From assembly GCF_000803315.1 (NCBI RefSeq), contig NZ_JRMH01000001.1:1240001-1304000 (forward strand): a DNA stretch of 64,000 bases, written 5' to 3'. The notes under the pieces were generated by a model that saw only the letters and a program-made list of their open reading frames with translations, was not told the DNA's origin and did not search any database. Within the stretch, counting starts at the first letter, position 1, and the number at the start of each line of letters is the position of its first letter. Position numbers and translations under genes: made by a program. Source of the DNA: Pectobacterium actinidiae (lineage in GTDB: Bacteria > Pseudomonadota > Gammaproteobacteria > Enterobacterales > Enterobacteriaceae). This document shows, piece after piece, positions 57,793 to 64,000 of the stretch.

Positions 57793-59823
57793 TTATTTGA
57801 CCTGCATACCCGGCTGAGCACCGCTGTCTGGGCTCAATAGGAAGATATCTTTCCCGCCTGGGCCTGCGGCCATCACCATGCCTTCTGATATGCCGAAGCG
57901 CATTTTACGCGGAGCCAGATTGGCGACCATAACGGTTAAACGGCCTTCCAGCTTAGCCGGATCGGGATAAGCTTCACGAATGCCGGAGAAGACCTGACGG
58001 GTTTCGCCGCCCAGATCTAGCGTCAGACGTAAGAGCTTGTCAGAACCGTCAACCAGCTCGGCCTGCTTAATCAGTGCGATACGCATATCGACTTTAGCAA
58101 AATCGTCAAAGTTAATAGTGTCCTGCACCGGGTTGTCTGCCAGTGGACCGGACACGACTTTTTGCGCGGTGACCATGTCTTCTTTAGACGCGTCAACCAT
58201 TGCGTTCACTTTATCCAGATCGATGCGGTTGAACAGTGCTTTGAATGGACTAACCTGATGGTTCAGCAGTGGGGTGGTGATAGCATCCCAGTTCAGTTCC
58301 GTATTCAAAAATGCTTCTGTCCGCTGGGACAGCGCAGGCAGAACTGGCTTCAGGTACGTCATCAGTACGCGGAACAGGTTGATGCCCATTGAGCAAATGG
58401 CTTGCAGGTCTTCATCCCGACCTTCTGCTTTTGCCACAACCCACGGTGCTTGTTCGTCAACATAGCGGTTGGCGATATCCGCCAGCGCCATGATCTCACG
58501 AATGGCTCGCCCGGACTCACGGCTGCTGTAGGCTTCGGCAATGCTGGCTGCGGCATCGGTGAAGGTTTTGTACAGCTCGGCGTCGGCCAGCTTGTCCGCC
58601 AGCTTGCCGTCAAAGCGCTTGTTGATGAAACCGGCATTACGTGATGCCAGATTCACGACTTTGTTAACGATGTCAGCATTCACGCGCTGAACGAAATCTT
58701 CCAGATTGAGGTCGATGTCATCAATGCGAGAAGACAGTTTTGCCGCGTAGTAATAACGCAGGCAATCGGCATCCAGATGTTGCAGGTACGTGTCCGCTTT
58801 GATGAAGGTGCCACGTGATTTAGACATTTTGGCGCCGTTAACCGTGACGTAACCATGTACGAACAGGTTCGTCGGTTTGCGGAAACCGCTGCCTTCCAAC
58901 ATAGCCGGCCAGAACAGGCTGTGGAAATAAACGATGTCTTTACCGATGAAATGGTACAAATCCGCGTCGGAGTCTTTCTTCCAGAAATCATCAAAATTCA
59001 GATCGCCACGCTTGTCGCACAGGTTCTTGAACGATCCCATGTAGCCGATTGGCGCATCCAGCCAGACGTAAAAATATTTGCCCGGCGCATCGGGGATTTC
59101 AAAGCCAAAATACGGTGCGTCGCGGGTAATGTCCCACTGTTGCAGACCTGAATCGAACCACTCCTGCATCTTGTTAGCGACTTGCTCCTGCAATGCGCCG
59201 GAGCGCGTCCAGGCTTGCAGCATCTCGCTGAATGCAGGCAGATCGAAGAAGAAGTGCTCGGATTCACGCATTTCTGGCGTCGCACCAGACACCGCGGATT
59301 TCGGGTCGATCAGTTCCGTTGGGCTGTAGGTCGCCCCACACACTTCGCAGTTATCGCCATATTGGTCAGCAGCCTTACATTTCGGGCAGGTACCTTTGAC
59401 GAAACGATCCGGCAGGAACATACCTTTCTCTGGATCGTACAGCTGAGAAATGGTGCGATTTTTAATAAAGCCGTTCTCTTTCAGCCGACCATAAATCAAC
59501 CCTGACAGCTCACGGTTCTCTTCGCTATGCGTAGAGTGGTAGTTGTCATAGCTGATGTTGAAACCGGCAAAGTCCTGCTGATGCTCCTGACTCATTGCCG
59601 CAATCATCTGTTCCGGCGCAATCCCCATTTGCTGTGCTTTCAGCATAATTGGCGTGCCGTGAGCGTCGTCCGCACAGATAAAGTGAACCTGATTGCCGCG
59701 CATTCGCTGGTAACGAACCCAAATATCGGCCTGAACGTGTTCAAGCATATGACCGAGGTGGATCGAACCATTAGCGTAAGGCAGCGCGCACGTTACCAGG
59801 ATTTTCTTTGCGACTTGAGTCAT
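57793..59823 (-). CDS. metG: Methionyl-tRNA synthetase
   Basis: Charges tRNA-Met with methionine. The start at 59823 ([25 protein letters not shown]) gives 676 residues against 677 in E. coli; an in-frame extension of 64 residues upstream is not family sequence. The class I motifs are HLGH (about residue 24) and KMSKS (about residue 334). The zinc knuckle is [18 protein letters not shown] (about 146-163). A C-terminal tRNA-binding domain of the Trbp111 type (about 575-676) starts at [15 protein letters not shown]. It is divergent from mrp, as in E. coli. Confidence 0.97.
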   Translation of the reverse strand: MTQVAKKILVTCALPYANGSIHLGHMLEHVQADIWVRYQRMRGNQVHFICADDAHGTPIMLKAQQMGIAPEQMIAAMSQEHQQDFAGFNISYDNYHSTHSEENRELSGLIYGRLKENGFIKNRTISQLYDPEKGMFLPDRFVKGTCPKCKAADQYGDNCEVCGATYSPTELIDPKSAVSGATPEMRESEHFFFDLPAFSEMLQAWTRSGALQEQVANKMQEWFDSGLQQWDITRDAPYFGFEIPDAPGKYFYVWLDAPIGYMGSFKNLCDKRGDLNFDDFWKKDSDADLYHFIGKDIVYFHSLFWPAMLEGSGFRKPTNLFVHGYVTVNGAKMSKSRGTFIKADTYLQHLDADCLRYYYAAKLSSRIDDIDLNLEDFVQRVNADIVNKVVNLASRNAGFINKRFDGKLADKLADAELYKTFTDAAASIAEAYSSRESGRAIREIMALADIANRYVDEQAPWVVAKAEGRDEDLQAICSMGINLFRVLMTYLKPVLPALSQRTEAFLNTELNWDAITTPLLNHQVSPFKALFNRIDLDKVNAMVDASKEDMVTAQKVVSGPLADNPVQDTINFDDFAKVDMRIALIKQAELVDGSDKLLRLTLDLGGETRQVFSGIREAYPDPAKLEGRLTVMVANLAPRKMRFGISEGMVMAAGPGGKDIFLLSPDSGAQPGMQVK

Positions 59824-60046
59824 GAGGAACTTGCTTTCTTTTGTGAATAGAGGGAGATCGATGTTAACCGATAGCGCCTTGCTGCGTAAACCGCTGGCGT
59901 GAGTAAAAACGGCAGGAAACCCCATGGCAGATTTTATTTTGCGTAGCGTTTCCACGTTTTTGACGCCGAAGGGCGTCAGACTGTGATGGCTCTGGTATGC
60001 TGTACACGGTCTCAACGGTCAAATATGAGAATTTCAAGGAGCCGGA

Positions 60047-61156
60047 ATGAACGCGACAGTCCCCGAACAACGCCCTGAAGCACTGCGTGCGATGGTCACC
60101 GGGGTTTTATCTACTTTTCAGCACCCGACACTGAAAAATAACCTGACGACACTGAATGCGCTGCGCCATTGTGCGCTGCTGGACAACGTGTTGCACATCG
60201 AACTGACGATGCCGTTTGTCTGGCTGAGTGGTTTGGCAGTATTAAAAGAAACGGTTAGCGATGAGCTATTACGTTTATCAGGCGCAAAGGCAGTCGAATG
60301 GCGCTTAACGCACGATATCGCTACCTTGCGCCGGGTTAACGATCAGGCCGGTGTGAAGGGCGTGAAAAACATCATTGCCGTCAGTTCCGGGAAAGGCGGA
60401 GTCGGCAAATCCAGCACGGCGGTCAACATGGCGCTGGCATTGGCGGCTGAAGGTGCCAATGTAGGCATTCTGGATGCCGATATCTACGGCCCTTCCATTC
60501 CGACCATGCTGGGGTCAGCCAGTGAGCGGCCAACCTCGCCGGACGGTCAACATATGGCGCCGATTATCGCACACGGTCTGGCAACCAACTCGATTGGTTA
60601 TCTGGTGACGGACGATAACGCCATGGTGTGGCGCGGGCCGATGGCCAGCAAAGCGTTATTGCAGCTATTGCAGGATACCCTTTGGCCGGATTTGGACTAT
60701 TTGGTACTCGATATGCCTCCGGGCACGGGTGATATTCAATTGACACTGGCGCAGAGTATTCCTGTTACGGGGGCGGTCGTCGTGACGACGCCACAGGATA
60801 TCGCGCTGATGGATGCCATGAAGGGCATCGCGATGTTTGAAAAAGTCAGCGTGCCGGTACTGGGCATCGTTGAAAATATGAGCGTACACATCTGTAGCAA
60901 CTGCGGTCATCTGGAGCCTATCTTCGGCACGGGGGGGGCGCAGAAGCTGGCGGAAAAATATCACTGTTCCCTGCTAGGTCAGCTCCCACTGCATATCTCC
61001 TTGCGTGAAGACCTTGACCGCGGTGAGCCGACGGTGGTCAGCCAGCCGGATAGCGAGTTTACTTCTCTGTACCGCGAGCTAGCGGGGCAGGTTGCCGCTC
61101 AGCTCTATTGGCAGGGTGACACGATTCCCGGCGAAATTTCTTTCCGGGCGCTGTAG
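60047..61156 (+). CDS. mrp: Iron-sulfur cluster carrier Mrp (ApbC)
   Basis: P-loop NTPase that carries and delivers iron-sulfur clusters. It has 369 residues, as in E. coli. The N-terminal part (about 1-85) is a DUF59/MIP18-like domain. The deviant Walker A motif SSGKGGVGKSS is near residue 114, and the cluster-bridging pair CSNC lies in VHICSNCGHLEP. The start follows AAGGAGCCGGA. It ends eight bases before a mosaic repeat. Confidence 0.96.
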   Translation: MNATVPEQRPEALRAMVTGVLSTFQHPTLKNNLTTLNALRHCALLDNVLHIELTMPFVWLSGLAVLKETVSDELLRLSGAKAVEWRLTHDIATLRRVNDQAGVKGVKNIIAVSSGKGGVGKSSTAVNMALALAAEGANVGILDADIYGPSIPTMLGSASERPTSPDGQHMAPIIAHGLATNSIGYLVTDDNAMVWRGPMASKALLQLLQDTLWPDLDYLVLDMPPGTGDIQLTLAQSIPVTGAVVVTTPQDIALMDAMKGIAMFEKVSVPVLGIVENMSVHICSNCGHLEPIFGTGGAQKLAEKYHCSLLGQLPLHISLREDLDRGEPTVVSQPDSEFTSLYRELAGQVAAQLYWQGDTIPGEISFRAL

Positions 61157-61163
61157 CCTGCTA

Positions 61164-61438
<275 letters not shown>

Positions 61439-61607
61439 AAAGCCGGGCTCTGACCCGGCGTGATCCTACGCCAGCATGCAATTTCCCTAGAGCGCAATAC
61501 GCGGAAAGGGTGGCGTGAAGGGGGGTAACTCCCTATAATTGCCGCGTCAAAGCGCCCGTTGGCGCATTCCCCTCTCTTTTATTTATATTAATCAGGTCGT
61601 TAATACC

Positions 61608-62249
61608 ATGACTGATCAGTCTCACCAGTGCGTCATCATCGGGATCTCAGGAGCATCCGCTTCGGGTAAAAGTCTTATTTCCAGCACCTTGTATCGAGAA
61701 TTACGCGATCAGGTTGGTGATCAGCATATCGGGGTGATATCGGAAGACAGTTATTATAAAGATCAAAGCCACCTGACGATGGAAGAGCGGGTAAAAACTA
61801 ACTATGACCACCCGAGTTCGATGGATCATAGTCTGCTACTTAAACATTTGCAGATGCTGAAAGCGGGTCAGGCGATCGAAGTCCCTCAGTACAGCTACGT
61901 CGAGCACACTCGCAAGCAGGAAACCGTGCATATCGAGCTGAAAAAGGTCATTATTCTGGAAGGTATCCTGCTGCTGACGGATGCGCGCCTGCGCAGTGAG
62001 ATGAATTTCTCGATTTTTGTCGATACACCGCTGGATATTTGTCTGCTGCGCCGTATGCGTCGCGACGTTAATGAGCGTGGGCGTTCAATGGATTCCGTGA
62101 TGGAGCAGTATCAGAAGACCGTGCGCCCGATGTTCCTGCAATTTATTGAACCCTCTAAGCAGTATGCCGACATTATTGTGCCGCGCGGCGGGAAAAACCG
62201 TATTGCGATTGATATTTTGAAAGCCAAGATAAGCCAGTTTTTTGAATAG
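61608..62249 (+). CDS. udk: Uridine kinase
   Basis: Phosphorylates uridine and cytidine in pyrimidine salvage. The start at 61608 ([20 protein letters not shown]) gives 213 residues, as in E. coli; 23 upstream in-frame residues are not family sequence. The P-loop GASASGKS is at residues 15-22. Further matches are [16 protein letters not shown] and [12 protein letters not shown]. dcd follows after a short repeat. Confidence 0.96.
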   Translation: MTDQSHQCVIIGISGASASGKSLISSTLYRELRDQVGDQHIGVISEDSYYKDQSHLTMEERVKTNYDHPSSMDHSLLLKHLQMLKAGQAIEVPQYSYVEHTRKQETVHIELKKVIILEGILLLTDARLRSEMNFSIFVDTPLDICLLRRMRRDVNERGRSMDSVMEQYQKTVRPMFLQFIEPSKQYADIIVPRGGKNRIAIDILKAKISQFFE

Positions 62250-62253
62250 TCGC

Positions 62254-62312
62254 TACCCTAAATAATCCACGTGGCATCACTAACGTGCAGGCAACGTGAA
62301 GCATGACAGGTA
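62254..62312. repeat. Short relative of the mosaic repeat, between udk and dcd
   Basis: Begins TACCCTAAATAAT and ends GAAGCATGACAGGTA, the same end sequences as the 61164-61438 element, but with only about 30 bases between them. It appears to be a minimal or internally deleted copy. The arms can pair only in part. Confidence 0.65.
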
Positions 62313-62356
62313 GAGAAGGTTTATCTGTTAGAGACCGGCGTCGAATGGAGAATAAG

Positions 62357-62938
62357 ATGAGACTGTGTGACCGTGACATTGAAGCCTGGCTGGATGATGG
62401 CCGACTGGTGATTACACCCCGTCCGCCTACTGAGAGGATCAGTGGCGCGACCGTTGATGTTCGTTTGGGAAATCAGTTTCGCGTCTTCCGTGGACACACT
62501 GCGGCCTTCATTGACTTGAGTGGCCCGAAAGATGAAGTCAGCGCTGCGCTGGATCGCGTCATGAGTGATGAAATCAATTTGCCTGAAGGCGAGGCGTTTT
62601 TCCTGCACCCGGGAGAGTTAGCGCTGGCAGTGACGTTTGAATCCGTTACGCTACCGGATAACTTGGTTGGCTGGCTGGATGGTCGTTCTTCGCTAGCCCG
62701 TCTGGGATTGATGGTTCACGTCACCGCACACCGTATTGATCCAGGTTGGCAAGGAAGAATTGTGCTGGAGTTCTATAATTCAGGTAAGTTGCCGTTGGCG
62801 TTACGCCCCGGCATGATGATTGGCGCTCTGAGTTTTGAACCGCTTTCCGGGCCGGCTGCTCGTCCTTACAACCGCCGTCAGGATGCCAAATATAAAGATC
62901 AACAGGGTGCGGTAGCGAGCCGGATCGATAAAGACTAA
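62357..62938 (+). CDS. dcd: dCTP deaminase
   Basis: Deaminates dCTP to dUTP, the main source of dUMP for thymidylate. The start at 62357 ([23 protein letters not shown]) follows GGAG and gives 193 residues, the E. coli length. The family motif [20 protein letters not shown] lies mid-protein and is followed by VLEFYNSG with the catalytic Glu. The udk-dcd-asmA order is as in E. coli. Confidence 0.97.
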   Translation: MRLCDRDIEAWLDDGRLVITPRPPTERISGATVDVRLGNQFRVFRGHTAAFIDLSGPKDEVSAALDRVMSDEINLPEGEAFFLHPGELALAVTFESVTLPDNLVGWLDGRSSLARLGLMVHVTAHRIDPGWQGRIVLEFYNSGKLPLALRPGMMIGALSFEPLSGPAARPYNRRQDAKYKDQQGAVASRIDKD

Positions 62939-63000
62939 GCGTCTGGCGACAGGCCTGTAGGTAAAAAGCAGGTGGCCGTGCGTTTCGCAATGAGGATGGC

Positions 63001-64000
63001 ATGAGAAGATTTCTGACGACGCTGGCAATTCTGCTTGTAGTGCTGGTGGCAGGAATGACGACTTTGGTCGTACTGGTTAATCCCAATGACTTCCGCGCCT
63101 ACATGGTGAAGCAGGTTGAGGAACGTAGCGGCTATCGCCTTCAATTGGATGGCGATCTGCGCTGGCATGTGTGGCCGCAACTGAGCATATTATCTGGCGG
63201 GATGTCGTTAAGCGCGCCGGGATCCAGCGCGCCGATTGTCAGCGCAGAGAACATGCGTCTTGATGTGCAACTCTGGCCGCTTCTGTCGCACAAGCTTGCA
63301 GTCAAGCAGGTGATGCTGAAAGGTGCCATTATTCGCCTGACGCCGGAAAGTGAAGCCAAACAGGCCAACAATGCGCCTATTGCCCCGGCGGGATCGCAGG
63401 CTCCATCTGAAGAACGGCACTGGCGGCTGGATATTGATAAGATAAAAGTTGCCGATAGCCTGCTGATTCTGCAACGCAGCAATAATGAACAGATTAACGT
63501 GCGCGACATTAATCTGGCGATGGAACAGAACAGCGACCGTCAGGTCAACATCGAATTATCCAGCCGTATCAATCGCGATCAGCGCGACATTGCCTTCTCC
63601 CTTGCCGCAGATGTCGATTTGCTGCATTTCCCTCAGCAGGTTAATGCCAATATCACTAAACTGGATTACCAGCTTCAGGGAGCAGGAATACCGGCAAACG
63701 GTATCAGTGGAACGGGGAGTGTTCAGGCAAGTTACCAACAGCAGCCTGAAAAAGTCACGTTTAGCCAGCTTTCACTTAATACCAATAATAGCCAACTGTC
63801 AGGGGCCGGTAGCGTAATGCTGGGGGATATCCCACATTACGAATTGGACCTGTTGTCTGAGAAGCTGGATTTGGATTCCCTGTTGGGGATCGCGTCGGTG
63901 AAAGAGAACAATGTCGCTGTCGTGTCAGCGAAATCATCAGCCCCCGTTATCTCAAATGAAAGTGGGGCAAGCAAACCAGAAGATAGCTTACAGCAATTCA
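63001..64000 (+). CDS. asmA: AsmA family outer-membrane assembly protein, 3' end missing
   Basis: Large inner-membrane-anchored periplasmic protein of the AsmA/bridge-like family, linked to outer-membrane lipid and protein assembly. The frame runs open to the window end with 333 residues seen of about 600 expected. The N-terminal anchor is at about residues 5-27 (LTTLAILLVVLVAGMTTLVVL), followed by VNPNDFRAYMVKQVEERSGY, the family start. The ATG follows GAGGATGGC. It is the usual third gene after udk and dcd. Confidence 0.93.
   Translation, partial: MRRFLTTLAILLVVLVAGMTTLVVLVNPNDFRAYMVKQVEERSGYRLQLDGDLRWHVWPQLSILSGGMSLSAPGSSAPIVSAENMRLDVQLWPLLSHKLAVKQVMLKGAIIRLTPESEAKQANNAPIAPAGSQAPSEERHWRLDIDKIKVADSLLILQRSNNEQINVRDINLAMEQNSDRQVNIELSSRINRDQRDIAFSLAADVDLLHFPQQVNANITKLDYQLQGAGIPANGISGTGSVQASYQQQPEKVTFSQLSLNTNNSQLSGAGSVMLGDIPHYELDLLSEKLDLDSLLGIASVKENNVAVVSAKSSAPVISNESGASKPEDSLQQF

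Overview
The window is chromosomal DNA of an enterobacterium. Nearly every housekeeping protein reads as a close, full-length relative of its Escherichia coli counterpart. The gene order in the first 50 kb follows the E. coli 16-17 minute region (sdh-suc-cyd-tol-pal-nadA-pnuC-zitB-aroG-gpmA-gal-mod-ybhA-pgl), with extra genes placed between the conserved blocks. The overall pattern and a short dispersed palindromic repeat near the right end suggest a soft-rot genus such as Pectobacterium. That genus call is from memory, not from a search.

Layout. Bases 1-8811: the 3' part of sdhA, then sdhB, sucAB and sucCD (TCA cycle), with two perfect hairpins between sdhB and sucA. Bases 9541-12685: cydABX-ybgE (cytochrome bd oxidase) behind a long AT-rich leader. 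Bases 12819-18353: ybgC-tolQRAB-pal-cpoB (cell-envelope Tol-Pal machine). Bases 18528-18730: two identical tRNA-Lys genes. Bases 18967-25294: a DUF554 membrane protein, a YjaA-like protein, nadA-pnuC (NAD), zitB (zinc efflux), aroG and gpmA. Bases 25432-32217: a five-gene copper/silver efflux operon on the minus strand (CusABC, CusF and a small secreted protein). Bases 32356-34547: galE-galM without galT or galK. Bases 34746-40069: the molybdate block modF, modE, acrZ and modABC. Bases 40307-47106: a LacI-regulated sugar locus (a secreted TIM-barrel protein, LacI regulator, Gfo/Idh oxidoreductase, cytoplasmic TIM-barrel protein, MFS transporter) next to glucokinase. Bases 47176-52460: ybhA, tRNA-Ser, a DUF4186 protein, pgl, an LVIVD-repeat protein and an orphan sugar-binding protein. 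Bases 52916-57512: fdnGHI, the nitrate-inducible formate dehydrogenase. Bases 57793-64000: metG, mrp, udk, dcd and the 5' part of asmA, with a mosaic palindromic repeat between mrp and udk.

Connections. The molybdenum genes and formate dehydrogenase, a molybdoenzyme, are about 20 kb apart. Both carry ModE-like palindromes upstream, which suggests one ModE circuit. FdnG has cysteine (TGT) at the position where E. coli has selenocysteine 196. In the sugar locus, three copies of the 12-bp palindrome GTAATCGATTAC sit upstream of the secreted TIM-barrel gene and between the MFS transporter and glk. They probably mark the operators of the local LacI-type repressor. Gene content there resembles oxidoreductase-plus-lyase systems that open glycosides through 3-keto intermediates. 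This is the best candidate for an undescribed system in the window.
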